40,430 nt of DNA from an uncultured Hungatella sp. (GCA_910579515.1 CAJTUV010000031.1:1-40430); one strand, 5' to 3'; shown: positions 7,795 through 16,270, counted from the first letter of the stretch. The notes: generated by a model not told the origin, from the sequence alone. Program-made: numbers and translations.

Positions 7795-8466
7795 ATGAAT
7801 ATAATGAGAGCCGGATTCGAAATTTTAACACCTATTTCCCATGACGGAATTGATGAGCTGAAGCACATTGAAAGAATCGGAAGGGTCTGCTATAAATCAG
7901 AAGACCGGATTACAGAAGATGGGGAATCTGCGAAGAAGTTTGTAAAAATGCTTATTGATCGGGGCCATGAAGCCATGATTGAACATTCCTCTTTATCAGT
8001 AAGGTTTACTGTTGACCGCGGAGTATCCCATGAATTAGTAAGGCATCGAATCGCATCATTTGCTCAGGAAAGCACACGTTATGTAAATTATTCTTTAGAC
8101 AGATACGGCAATGAAATTAATGTAATCCATATCGAAAAGGGCATTACCCTTGACAAAAAAATGAATAACATGGATGCAAATACCATCGCCGCTGTTATTG
8201 AGGAATGGGAAAGAGCCATGGAAGATGCGGAAAAGCATTATATGAAAATGATAGAGCTGGGTGCGACACCTCAGATTGCAAGAACCGTATTGCCAAGCAG
8301 TACAAAAACGGAACTTGTAATAACGGCTAACTACAGAGAGTGGCGGGCATTTTTTAAGTTAAGAATTTCAGCAACTGCGCATCCGCAGATGAGAGAGATA
8401 ACCATTCCATTGTTAGAGGAACTGAAAAAGAGACTTCCTGTTATCTTTGATGGGATAGAAGCATAA
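7795..8466 (+). CDS. thyX: Flavin-dependent thymidylate synthase ThyX
   Basis: A 223-residue ThyX, typical length. The signature RHRIASFAQESTRY (RHRX7S) is complete, and the FAD/dUMP region around RTVLPSSTKTELVITANYREW is present. It makes dTMP from dUMP using methylene-THF and FADH2 and yields THF rather than DHF, so it does not depend on dihydrofolate reductase for turnover. GGAGA at 7780-7784 precedes the ATG by 10 nt; a second ATG three codons later is possible. The coding sequence looks AT-richer than its neighbours. Its position next to a folate transporter suggests a shared folate theme, although no shared promoter is evident. Confidence 0.95.
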   Translation: MNIMRAGFEILTPISHDGIDELKHIERIGRVCYKSEDRITEDGESAKKFVKMLIDRGHEAMIEHSSLSVRFTVDRGVSHELVRHRIASFAQESTRYVNYSLDRYGNEINVIHIEKGITLDKKMNNMDANTIAAVIEEWERAMEDAEKHYMKMIELGATPQIARTVLPSSTKTELVITANYREWRAFFKLRISATAHPQMREITIPLLEELKKRLPVIFDGIEA

Positions 8467-8502
8467 TTACAGATTGTTTTTAAATGAAAAGAGGCATGTC
8501 AA

Positions 8503-9886
8503 ATGGATTATGTGCTGTCTTCACCTGTTGCCACACTGCCTTATTAGGTTCTTTCTTATTATCCCTTTTGGAGCAGACATCTGCGTTTCTCCAAAAGGAA
8601 AACATTTTTTATATTGTCCTTGCTGTTTCTTTTTAAGTGTGTCTGCTTCTATTACTTTGTACCGCAGCCTGCATCTGCCCGTCTGATGGAATTTCTGTTT
8701 GGGGCGGTTCATTTGCTTGTTTTTCTATCCATGACAGGGCTGCATCCGGGCAAAGCGCTGTTTGTCTTTTTCTTCTTGCTGACATACCTTGCCCTCAACA
8801 GGGGCATAGCCAGCTTCATACAGACCCGGTTTACCCGTCTACCGGATTCCGGTCTTTATGGATACTCAAACGGTCTGCTGCATCTGGCAGTCCTGGCAGC
8901 AACTGTCTCGCCTATTCTGCTTCTGTTTAGACAGACCTGCCATGAAATCGCAGAGACAAAAGAAAAATATATCATCTCCCATTTTTGGATCATCCCTGCT
9001 CTGTCTTTGGGAACCTCTTTCGCTTATAGTGTAAAGATAACCCCAGAAGCAGTAGGAAGCCTCTCCTTCCTCATTTCCAGGCTTTTTCTGTTCCTGTGTA
9101 CGCTGACAGAATATATTGTCCTGATACGCTCTTTGCAGGCGGCCCGCAGCCACGCACAGTTAGAAGCGCAGGCTGAAAACAACAAGCTGAAAACAACAAG
9201 CTGAAAACAACAAGCTGCTTGCTGCCATGCATCAGGAACAATATGCTCTTTTGTTGAAACGCATCGAGGAAACACGCAGGGCCAGACATGACCTGCGTCA
9301 GCATCTTACACTGATACAGAGCTATCTGGATAACGGGGATAAGGACGCCCTAAAAGAATATGTGCACGCTTATGGCCAGTCTATCCCTGAATCTGTCGGC
9401 ATTTTTATTTATTGCAAAAATTACGCTATTGACACCATTGCACGTTTTTACCTGAGCCAGGCAGAGGATGAAGGAATTCAGGTGAATGTATCACTCCCGC
9501 TGCCAAAGCAGCTTCCCATACCAGAGCCAGATGTATGCATCCTGCTTGGAAACCTGCTGGAAAACGCTCTTACCGCCTGCCGGGAAATGACTTCTTCCAA
9601 GAACCGATATATTAAGATCTGCGGACTTTTCACACCGCCCCATACCCTGTCCTTTACAGTGGATAACAGCTTTCAACAGCAGCAGTTATTCGTTCAGAAC
9701 GACTCACCGTTTTCTGCTTCTGCAAATTATGATCATCCGGGGCTTGGACTTGGGCTTTCCTCTGTCCAATCCACAGCGGCCCGTTTTAAAGGCACCGCCA
9801 AATTTGAAACAACAGAAACAGAATTTCGGGCATCTGTTTTTTTGTTCGGGAAAGATAACCCCTCTGACGAAGCTATTCCCCAATAA
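8503..9886 (+). pseudogene. GHKL (AgrC-like) sensor histidine kinase, disrupted
   Basis: This reads as one kinase gene with two lesions. It starts at ATG 8503 behind AAAAGAGG. Codon 15 is TAG (8545-8547), after which the same frame continues as a polytopic membrane domain through residue about 220. The frame then ends at TGA 9202-9204, inside three copies of a 14-bp repeat. The kinase domain resumes in another frame: IEETRRARHDLRQHL with the phospho-accepting His, N-box LLGNLLENALTACRE and G-box GLGLGLSSV. Reading only one repeat copy joins the halves seamlessly (AENNKLLAAMHQEQY). A fragment could start at TTG 8614, and one at ATG 9227 carries the whole catalytic part. No LytTR response regulator is adjacent. 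Confidence 0.85.
9175..9216 (+). repeat. 14-bp tandem repeat, three perfect copies
   Basis: The unit GAAAACAACAAGCT occurs at 9175-9188, 9189-9202 and 9203-9216 without mismatch, then the sequence changes to GCTTGCTG. Because 14 is not a multiple of three, each unit shifts the reading frame of the kinase. One copy gives an open frame. Two copies lead to a TGA shortly downstream, and three or more give the TGA at the copy 2/3 junction. Confidence 0.95.
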
Positions 9887-9915
9887 TGCAATATCACAGG
9901 GAATAGCTTGTTTTT
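9870..9915 (+). terminator. Rho-independent terminator of the kinase locus
   Basis: AAGCTATTCCC (9870-9880) pairs perfectly with GGGAATAGCTT (9899-9909), followed by GTTTTT. The 5' arm lies within the last codons of the kinase reading frame. Confidence 0.9.
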
Positions 9916-10042
9916 GATTGACTAATTCTGAGGAATTCTTTTCCATTTTTATCATACCACAAAAATACCTGCAAAACAAGACTGCCAATAGTTTCTGGGT
10001 GGTGTTATAATCAGCTTCTAAAAGAAAGAGGAGGGTGATTGT

Positions 10043-10481
10043 TTGGGAAGAGAGTGGATGGCTTTACTGCAGCGGCAAAATCAACTGGAAAAGGTGATTA
10101 AGACAAACCAGGCGGCAGAACAATTATGTAGAGACAGTCCTTCGTTTGCAGGAGATATTTTATCTGTACAAAAATGAGATGGAGGACGAAATTACAGATG
10201 ATGAGCTTCTCCATCTGATGAAGGAACAGTTTGAGCTTATCTGCTTTGGAGATTTAGAGTATCTGGAGAGTACCTGTCTTGCTAATTTTTCCCAGGCGGT
10301 CAGGATTTGCCTGCGGGATACGTTTATGAAAGGGCTGCCAGAATTTTTTAAGTGGTATGATATTCGGTTTGAACCACAAAATACGATTTTGACGCTGGAT
10401 TATCCGTTATTGAAAGATATTTCGTCCTATACTGGAATCGACAAAATTTATGAATTTATTCGGTGTGTTCATGCGGAATAA
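10043..10481 (+). pseudogene. Remnant of DUF6323-like and DUF6179-like genes, internally deleted
   Basis: A strong site AGGAGGGTGA precedes TTG 10043, which opens a frame reading MGREWMALLQRQNQLEKVIK and ending at TGA 10175-10177. From about 10125 a different frame reads YVETVLRLQEIFYLYKNE and continues to 10481. The first two pieces resemble, from memory, the N-terminus and middle of DUF6323 proteins of Clostridia. The tail (FFKWYDIRFEPQNTILTLDY) resembles the C-terminus of its usual neighbour DUF6179. The simplest reading is a deletion with frameshift near 10118-10127 and a second deletion near 10306 fusing two adjacent genes. The 111-residue open frame from TTG 10146 could still be translated but is unlikely to be a complete protein. 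Family recall is not verified. Confidence 0.55.
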
Positions 10482-10617
10482 AAATTATTGAAGCGATTTC
10501 CAAAAAATTATGTTATAACTGTATTAGCAAGCTATAATGGACAGTATAAAGAAATGGTGGAAAATCATTGTTGTGCGTCTAAACAAGCAGAATTTGAGAG
10601 GATAAAGGAGTATCAAA

Positions 10618-11148
10618 ATGAATATGCCAGTAAACAAACGGATATTAGAAGAACGATTTGAGTTTCGAAACATCAGATCAGATGAGGCAGAACAGGCTGT
10701 GGCGATAGAGCAGATTTGTTTTCCGCCAAACGAAGCGTGTTCGGAGAAACATATGAGAGACAGGATTGCAAAAGCTTCGGAACTTTTTTTGGTGGCAATG
10801 GACAAAGAGACGGGAAAGCTGGCAGGATTTCTAAATGGGCTTGCCACGGAGGAATCCTCTTTTCGAGATGAGTTTTTTACGAATGCGGATTTACACAATC
10901 CCAATGGGAGACATATTATGCTTCTGGGGTTGGATGTGCTGCCTGAATACCGAAGACAGGGGCTGGGGAGAGAGTTGGTATCCCAATACCTTAAAAGAGA
11001 ATGGGAGAGGGGAAGAAAGCGGGTCTTTCTTACCTGCCTGGAATCTAAAGTAGAGATGTATGAGAAGTTTGGTTTTTTCGATCAGGGAATTGCCGATTCT
11101 GCCTGGGGCGGGGAAGAATGGCATGAGATGAGCTGTGGGGCTGTTTGA
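10618..11148 (+). CDS. GNAT-family N-acetyltransferase
   Basis: A 176-residue acetyltransferase. The acetyl-CoA binding motif A is clear: LLGLDVLPEYRRQGLGRELV, containing the R/Q-x-x-G-x-G/A loop, followed by the C-terminal YEKFGFFDQG element typical of GNAT folds. N-terminal residues 15-45 (FRNIRSDEAEQAVAIEQICF) are the usual first strand and helix, resembling the arylalkylamine-type branch. The acceptor is unknown. AAAGGAG lies 6 nt upstream of ATG 10618. It stands alone between a decayed locus and a sigma factor gene, with no partner that suggests a substrate. Confidence 0.85.
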   Translation: MNMPVNKRILEERFEFRNIRSDEAEQAVAIEQICFPPNEACSEKHMRDRIAKASELFLVAMDKETGKLAGFLNGLATEESSFRDEFFTNADLHNPNGRHIMLLGLDVLPEYRRQGLGRELVSQYLKREWERGRKRVFLTCLESKVEMYEKFGFFDQGIADSAWGGEEWHEMSCGAV

Positions 11149-11198
11149 TGGTCTTTTAAATTTTATGGAACAAATTCTGTCACACGCCAGAGTTTTGC

Positions 11199-11230
11199 TT
11201 GTCTAATAAAGTACAGGAAATAAATTCCTG
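11199..11230 (+). promoter_or_regulatory. Weak promoter with inverted repeat before the sigma factor gene
   Basis: TTGTCT (11199-11204) and TAAATT (11221-11226) are 16 bp apart. The -10 overlaps a perfect inverted repeat CAGGAA/TTCCTG (11214-11219 and 11225-11230). This is suggestive of a regulated promoter but the hexamers are poor. Confidence 0.3.
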
Positions 11231-11244
11231 ATAAAGAGCTTGCT

Positions 11245-12114
11245 ATGACAGCAGAAAGAGAGGCAATGATGAATCGGCTAACAGACAACGAACTTCAGGC
11301 ATTGATCGACCAGGCTATTGCCGGGGACAAGCAGTCTTTGGAGACTCTGCTTTTGGGCGTACAGGATCTGGTGTTTAACCTGTCCTTACGAATGCTTGGA
11401 ACATTTCAGGACGCGGAGGACGCTTCCCAGGACATTTTGCTAAAGGTTATGACCCACCTTTCATCGTTTAAGAGAGAGAGCAGTTTTTCTACCTGGGTAT
11501 TTGCCATTGCGCTGAATCATTTGAAAAACTATAAAAAACATATGTTTTCCAGGTATCCGTTAAACTTTGATTATTATGGGGATGATATCCTTCATGCAAA
11601 CCTCCAGGAGGTGCCGGATTTGACCCAGAATGTGGAAAAAGCGATTCTGGCGGAAGAACTGAAACTGTCTTGTACCAATGTTATGCTGCAGTGCCTGGAC
11701 ACGGAAAGCAGATGTATCTTTATCCTGGGAACCATGTTTCAGGTGGACAGCCGGATCGCCGGAGATATTTTGGGGATTACGCCAGAAGCCTATCGTCAGC
11801 GCCTGTCCAGGGTGCGCAAAAAGATGGCGGACTTCTTAAAAGAATACTGCGGCGAGTATGGACAGGGATCCTGTCATTGTGAAAAGAGAGTCAATTACGC
11901 AATCAAAAACCACCGAATTGATCCTTTAAGGCTGGATTTTCACCATGCCGTGCCTAAGGAAGTTATGCTTGACGTGACAGCGGCTATGGAGGAGATTGAT
12001 ACGATTTCTCAGGAGTTTTCTTTCTGTCGTACCTATGCGTCTCCAGAAAAGCTTAAGCGGTTTATTGAAGACTTTTTAAACGGGGCAGCTTTTTCGGTTG
12101 TAGAGAATGGATAG
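11245..12114 (+). CDS. ECF-type RNA polymerase sigma factor with C-terminal extension
   Basis: A 289-residue sigma-70 family protein. Region 2 is at about residues 15-95, with DAEDASQDILLKV and FSTWVFAIALNHLKNY for core binding and -10 recognition. Region 4 is at about 140-200, with the helix-turn-helix ending GITPEAYRQRLSRVRKKM. Unlike a plain ECF factor it carries about 85 further residues beginning with CHCEKR, a Cys-x-Cys element seen in ECF factors with a C-terminal regulatory extension. No anti-sigma gene is adjacent, so the extension may control activity. AAAGAG precedes ATG 11245; ATG 11266 and 11269 are alternative starts behind GAGAGG. The DUF2461 gene follows after 13 nt. Confidence 0.85.
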   Translation: MTAEREAMMNRLTDNELQALIDQAIAGDKQSLETLLLGVQDLVFNLSLRMLGTFQDAEDASQDILLKVMTHLSSFKRESSFSTWVFAIALNHLKNYKKHMFSRYPLNFDYYGDDILHANLQEVPDLTQNVEKAILAEELKLSCTNVMLQCLDTESRCIFILGTMFQVDSRIAGDILGITPEAYRQRLSRVRKKMADFLKEYCGEYGQGSCHCEKRVNYAIKNHRIDPLRLDFHHAVPKEVMLDVTAAMEEIDTISQEFSFCRTYASPEKLKRFIEDFLNGAAFSVVENG

Positions 12115-12127
12115 GGAGGGAGAACAC

Positions 12128-12811
12128 ATGGACACGCAAAAGATTTTAACTTATCTGAGAAATTTGAGCGAGAATAATAACAGGGAATGGTATCACGCCC
12201 ATAAACAAGAATATAAGGAAGCCAACGGGGAGTTCGAGGCTCTGATACAGGATTTGATTGTAAAAATTGGAGCGTTTGATACCAGTGTTCTTCACAACGA
12301 ACCCAAGGATTTGACCTTCAAGCTGGTGAGGGATACCAGGTTCAGCCATGATAAATCCCCCTATAATCCGGCATTTAGGGTCCATATCTCTGCCAGAGGA
12401 AAACTGCCTGTGCCGGTGGGATATTATCTGATGATTAAGCCGGGAAACGGTTCGTTTCTGGGAGGCGGTTTGTTTGCGGACATGTTTAAAGATGCTACTG
12501 CCATGGTGAGAAATTTTATTGCCGCAAATGGCAGGGAGTGGGAAGAAATTTTGCAAAAGCCGGATTTTCAAAAATTATTTACCGTGCAGGGAGTGTCACT
12601 GAAAAATGTTCCGGCCGGTTTTGACAAAGAGCACCCTCAGGCCCCGTATTTGAAACTGAAAAGCTGGTATCTGGAATACCCTGTTTCGGATGAAGAACTG
12701 ATAGAGGGAGAGGCATTTGCTGCACGCGCGGCAGAGATTTTTGAGATTATGAAGCCCTTTAACGACTATCTAAACCGCGCTCTTGACGGGTTTCAGATGC
12801 CTGCACGATAG
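12128..12811 (+). CDS. DUF2461 (TIGR02453-family) protein
   Basis: A 227-residue soluble protein matching the DUF2461 pattern: an N-terminal LRNLSENNNREWYHAHKQEY, a central FKLVRDTRFSHDKSPYNPAF and YYLMIKPGNGSFLGGGLF. The family is widespread and has no established biochemical function. The start at 12128 follows GGGAGGGAG; an in-frame ATG at 12107 overlaps the sigma factor gene and has no site. Co-transcription with the sigma factor gene is likely from the 13-nt gap. It is followed by a new promoter for thiD. Confidence 0.9.
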   Translation: MDTQKILTYLRNLSENNNREWYHAHKQEYKEANGEFEALIQDLIVKIGAFDTSVLHNEPKDLTFKLVRDTRFSHDKSPYNPAFRVHISARGKLPVPVGYYLMIKPGNGSFLGGGLFADMFKDATAMVRNFIAANGREWEEILQKPDFQKLFTVQGVSLKNVPAGFDKEHPQAPYLKLKSWYLEYPVSDEELIEGEAFAARAAEIFEIMKPFNDYLNRALDGFQMPAR

Positions 12812-12824
12812 GACGCGCTATTTC

Positions 12825-12853
12825 TTGACTTAAAAGGGAATCAGGACTATAAT
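12825..12853 (+). promoter_or_regulatory. SigA-type promoter of the thiD transcript
   Basis: TTGACT (12825-12830) and TATAAT (12848-12853), spacing exactly 17 bp, 18 nt before the TPP riboswitch. Confidence 0.85.
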
Positions 12854-12871
12854 GAAAGAAAAACAAAATAG

Positions 12872-12953
12872 CGGGGGAGCTTGTGTGACAGGCTGAGAGG
12901 AAGGTAAACCTTCGACCCTTGAACCTGATGCGGATAATGCCGTCGGAGGAAGC
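12872..12953 (+). promoter_or_regulatory. TPP riboswitch (THI element)
   Basis: It contains the conserved CTGAGAGG (12893-12900), then an AAGGT/ACCTT hairpin, then ACCCTTGAACCTGATG and GGATAATGCC, the pyrimidine- and pyrophosphate-sensing helices of the TPP aptamer. It lies upstream of thiD, with a terminator in between, so TPP should cause premature termination. Confidence 0.95.
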
Positions 12954-12971
12954 CTTGGATTAAACTTTTTT

Positions 12972-13006
12972 GGGTGGCATGAGACGTTTCATGCCGCCCG
13001 TTTTTT
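12972..13006 (+). terminator. Riboswitch-controlled terminator upstream of thiD
   Basis: GGGTGGCATGA (12972-12982) pairs with TCATGCCGCCC (12989-12999), a 6-nt loop and one G-U pair, followed by GTTTTTT. It sits between the TPP aptamer and the thiD start, the layout of transcriptional attenuation. Confidence 0.92.
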
Positions 13007-13030
13007 GTGTATGATTTGGAGGAGAGAAGA

Positions 13031-13852
13031 ATGAAAACAGCGTTATCCATAGCCGGAACAGATCCCAGCGGAGGAGCTGGGATTCAGGCAGATTTAAAGA
13101 CCATGACAGTGAACAATGTATTTGCCATGAGTGTTGTCACTGCGCTGGTGGCCCAGAATACCACAGGCGTTAGGGCGATTATGGAGGTGTCTAAAGAATT
13201 TCTTGGGCAGCAGATTGACGCAGTATTTGAGGATATTCCACCGGATGCGGTGAAAATAGGTATGGTATTTTCCAGCGGACTGGCTGAGGTGATTGAAGAG
13301 AGGCTTCGGTTTTATAAGGCGGATAAAATTGTCCTTGACCCGGTGATGGTATCTACAAGCGGCAGCCGTCTGATTTGCGAGGAGGCGGTGGCGACCTTAA
13401 AGGAGAAACTGCTTCCCCTGGCGATGGTGACGACGCCCAATATTTTAGAGGCTGAGATTTTGTCTGGAATGGCGATCCGTGACAAGCAGGAGATGGAGGA
13501 GGCGGCCAGAAGAATCGGTGAAACTTACGGCTGCGGGGTTCTGATAAAAGGCGGCCACAGTGTCAATGAGGCCAACGATCTATTGTATCGGAATGGCGAG
13601 CTTCAATGGTTTTTGGGCAGGCGCATTGATAATCCCAACACTCACGGGACTGGCTGTACCTTGTCCAGTGCGATTGCGGCTAATCTGGCAAAGGGATATG
13701 ACCTTTCTGCCTCTGTCAAGAGGGCTAAGGATTATCTCACAAACGCTTTGGCTGACATGCTGGATTTTGGAAAGGGCAGTGGACCTATGAATCACGCCTT
13801 TGCCATTCAGGGAGAATATGCAAAGACAAATCAGATGATACGGAGGGGATAA
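13031..13852 (+). CDS. thiD: Hydroxymethylpyrimidine (phosphate) kinase ThiD
   Basis: A 273-residue ribokinase-fold enzyme that phosphorylates HMP and HMP-P to HMP-PP for thiamine synthesis. Seen: the N-terminal GTDPSGGAGIQADLKTM with the substrate-binding Gln of the family, KIGMVFS, LDPVMVSTSG, and the C-terminal anion hole NTHGTGCTLSSAIA with the catalytic Cys/Gly loop. The start at 13031 follows GGAGGAG; the in-frame GTG at 13007 lies in the terminator T-tract and is rejected. It is the only gene under this TPP riboswitch, so it may serve HMP salvage; other thi genes must be elsewhere if present. Confidence 0.95.
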   Translation: MKTALSIAGTDPSGGAGIQADLKTMTVNNVFAMSVVTALVAQNTTGVRAIMEVSKEFLGQQIDAVFEDIPPDAVKIGMVFSSGLAEVIEERLRFYKADKIVLDPVMVSTSGSRLICEEAVATLKEKLLPLAMVTTPNILEAEILSGMAIRDKQEMEEAARRIGETYGCGVLIKGGHSVNEANDLLYRNGELQWFLGRRIDNPNTHGTGCTLSSAIAANLAKGYDLSASVKRAKDYLTNALADMLDFGKGSGPMNHAFAIQGEYAKTNQMIRRG

Positions 13853-14006
13853 TGAGCACGCTTTTTCTATTTTGCAGTACAAATTCCAGTTAATAATGGA
13901 TTCTACTTAAAAAAGAGAAAAATGTCAAGCGATTTGCAGTCATTTCAGACCAGACACTTTCTCTTTCAAGGAACTGTAACGACGGGATAAAAAGCAGCTG
14001 CACAGG

Positions 14007-14036
14007 TTGACAAACTGGAGCATTTTTTCATATAAT
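14007..14036 (+). promoter_or_regulatory. SigA-type promoter of the chemoreceptor gene
   Basis: TTGACA (14007-14012) and TATAAT (14031-14036), both perfect, 18 bp apart, 41 nt before the start. It is not a sigma-28 type motility promoter. Confidence 0.85.
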
Positions 14037-14077
14037 AGAAACAAATTTTATACCAAAAACCAGGGGGGATGAGAGAG

Positions 14078-16060
14078 ATGAAAAGCATTCGGACAAAGAT
14101 TACCATGTGCCTGATACTTACGGTCTTGAGTGCATTAATCGTAGTCGGTGGTTCTAGTATTGCGCTTAATTACAGGAGCACCATCGACACTGTGAATCAG
14201 ATGATGAGCCAGAGCGCGACACTGGCGTCGGAGCGTGTGGAGCAGGAGTTGACAGCTTACAAGAATGTGGCTATGGACACAGGATGCATTCCGCAGTTGT
14301 CTGACAGTTCTGCGTCTGTAGAGGAAAAGCGGGCGATTATTGACGAGCGTGCCGCTATGCACAATTTCCAGAGAGGAAATGTAATCGGACCAGATGGAAT
14401 CAGTATATTTGATGGAAAGGATTATTCAGACAGAGAGTATGTAAAGCAGGCTATGGCGGGCAATATTTATGTATCTGAGCCGCTGGTCAGTAAGATTACG
14501 GGAGAGCTGTCTATTATGGTTGCAGCGCCTGTCTACACAGGCGGGGTTTATGGTTCTGAGATTGCAGGGGTTGTGTATTTTGTACCTCATGAGACGTTTT
14601 TGAATGATATTGTTTCTTCTATAAAGGTCAGTGAAAACAGCAAGGCTTATATGATTAATAAATCAGGGGATACCATTGCGGATACTACTCTGGATACGAT
14701 TACAGTTCAGAATATTGAAAACGAGGCAAAAAGTGACGCTTCATTAAAAGGACTGGCTGAGATTCACGCAAATATGCGTCAGGGGAAGAATGGGTTTGGC
14801 ATCTATAAAAGTGGAGTTAAGCCTATGTTTGCCGCCTATGCGCCGGTAAATGGAACGGATGGATGGAGTGTTGGCTTGACTGCGCCTCAGTCAGATTATC
14901 TGGCAGGTACGTATACGGGAATTTTTATCAATGTGGCAGTGATCGTGGCTTCGATTTTTATCTCCAGCGGGGTGGCCCTGCGGGTGGCTGGCAGTATCAG
15001 TACTCCTATGAAAGCCTGTGCGCAGCGGATGAAACTTCTGGTGGAGGGAGATTTAAAGTCTCCGGTTCCCAAGGTTATGAGTCATGACGAGACAGGAATG
15101 CTGGCTCAGTCTACGACGGAGCTGGTGGAAGGTTTGAGTACGATTATCAATGATATCGGGTATTTGCTAAATGAGATGGCAAATCAAAATCTGGATATTC
15201 AGTCTCGCAACAGAGAGGCTTACGTAGGCAGTTTTCAGAGTATTTTGGAATCCATGCGCAACATGAAGGCGGAATTAAGCGATACCATTTGTCAGATTAA
15301 CCGATCTGCCAAGCAGGTGTCTTCTGCCAGCGGCCATATTTCTGCCAGTGCGCAGACTTTGAGTCAGGGAACCGTGGAGCAGGCAAGCTCTGTGGAGCAG
15401 CTGGCAGCTCAGATCAGTGAGATTTCGGACCAGGCCAGGGACACAGCCAATGGCGCATTGGAGGCCAGAAAGCAGACGCACCTTGCAGGGGAGGAGGTCT
15501 CTGCATGTAATCATCAGATGCAGGAGCTTATGGAAGCCATGGAGCGAATCCAGCGCAGCTCTGACGAGATAGGAAAGATTATTAAAACCATTGAGGATAT
15601 TGCGTTTCAGACCAATATACTGGCTCTGAACGCCGCAGTGGAAGCTGCCAGGGCGGGAAGCGCAGGCAAAGGCTTTGCTGTTGTGGCAGATGAAGTCCGC
15701 AATTTAGCCAGTAAGTCTGCGGAGGCGTCCAAGAGCACTTCGGTTCTGATTGAAAATTCTTCCGCGGCTGTGAGGCGGGGAACGGAGATTGCGAAACACA
15801 CGGCGGATACTCTGCTTGAGGTGGTGAACAGTATGGATTCTGTAGTCAGTTCGATTGATAAGATTGCCACAGTGTCTAATGAGCAGTCGGAAGCAGTGAT
15901 GCAGGTTACGGAAGGAATTAACCAGATATCCAGCGTAGTACAAAGTAACAGCGCTACAGCAGAGCAGGGTGCAGCAGCCAGCCAGGAGCTTTCTGCGGAA
16001 GCATCAGGTTTGAGGGATCTGGTGGACCAGTTTACGCTTGCAGGCGGGCAGACGGCATAG
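14078..16060 (+). CDS. Methyl-accepting chemotaxis protein with Cache sensor
   Basis: A 660-residue transmembrane chemoreceptor. TM1 is at about residues 9-29. An extracytoplasmic double-Cache domain at about 35-275 has YSDREYVKQAMAGNIYVSEP, typical of small-molecule binding. TM2 is at about 280-302 and the HAMP domain follows (STPMKACAQRMKLL). The cytoplasmic signalling coiled coil has the conserved tip FQTNILALNAAVEAARAG (about 510-527), where CheA and CheW dock, and AVVADEVRNLASKSAEAS. The start at 14078 is preferred because GGGGGG abuts the ATG at 14069. Ligand unknown. It has its own strong promoter and no chemotaxis neighbours. Confidence 0.95.
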   Translation: MKSIRTKITMCLILTVLSALIVVGGSSIALNYRSTIDTVNQMMSQSATLASERVEQELTAYKNVAMDTGCIPQLSDSSASVEEKRAIIDERAAMHNFQRGNVIGPDGISIFDGKDYSDREYVKQAMAGNIYVSEPLVSKITGELSIMVAAPVYTGGVYGSEIAGVVYFVPHETFLNDIVSSIKVSENSKAYMINKSGDTIADTTLDTITVQNIENEAKSDASLKGLAEIHANMRQGKNGFGIYKSGVKPMFAAYAPVNGTDGWSVGLTAPQSDYLAGTYTGIFINVAVIVASIFISSGVALRVAGSISTPMKACAQRMKLLVEGDLKSPVPKVMSHDETGMLAQSTTELVEGLSTIINDIGYLLNEMANQNLDIQSRNREAYVGSFQSILESMRNMKAELSDTICQINRSAKQVSSASGHISASAQTLSQGTVEQASSVEQLAAQISEISDQARDTANGALEARKQTHLAGEEVSACNHQMQELMEAMERIQRSSDEIGKIIKTIEDIAFQTNILALNAAVEAARAGSAGKGFAVVADEVRNLASKSAEASKSTSVLIENSSAAVRRGTEIAKHTADTLLEVVNSMDSVVSSIDKIATVSNEQSEAVMQVTEGINQISSVVQSNSATAEQGAAASQELSAEASGLRDLVDQFTLAGGQTA

Positions 16061-16061
16061 G

Positions 16062-16161
16062 AGGCGTCATTAAAAAGGCTTTGCGTTCTTAACATTTAAG
16101 GAGGCAGAGCCTTTATGATTAAAAAATGAAGGAGGTGACGCCTATGAGGGTAGAGATTTGA
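16062..16161 (+). other. Nested hairpins hiding a strong RBS and a five-codon ORF
   Basis: The outer arms AGGCGTCA (16062-16069) and TGACGCCT (16136-16143) enclose the inner arms AAAGGCTTTGC (16074-16084) and GCAGAGCCTTT (16104-16114, one G-U). The outer 3' arm overlaps AAGGAGGTGA, a full-length Shine-Dalgarno sequence. It is followed by ATG 16144 and the frame MRVEI ending at TGA 16159-16161. In another frame, 16154-16234 reads as a plausible 27-residue peptide before TAG. This may be a leader, or the relic of a gene with a frameshift; the inner hairpin may also terminate the chemoreceptor transcript. Confidence 0.4.
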
Positions 16162-16270
16162 TGAAATAAAGGTGCTTGGACTTTTGACAGGAGAGCACAT
16201 GTGGTTTCCGAACGACAGAGGAACCCAAAGTTTGTAGATACAGAAAGTTTAGAAAAAGGAGCAGGATTAT

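Noticed and set aside
8474..8686. 70-residue plus-strand open frame at the 5' end of the kinase locus
   Set aside because: It overlaps the kinase N-terminus in another frame and has no recognisable content; the kinase frame from ATG 8503 is coding on both sides of its amber codon.
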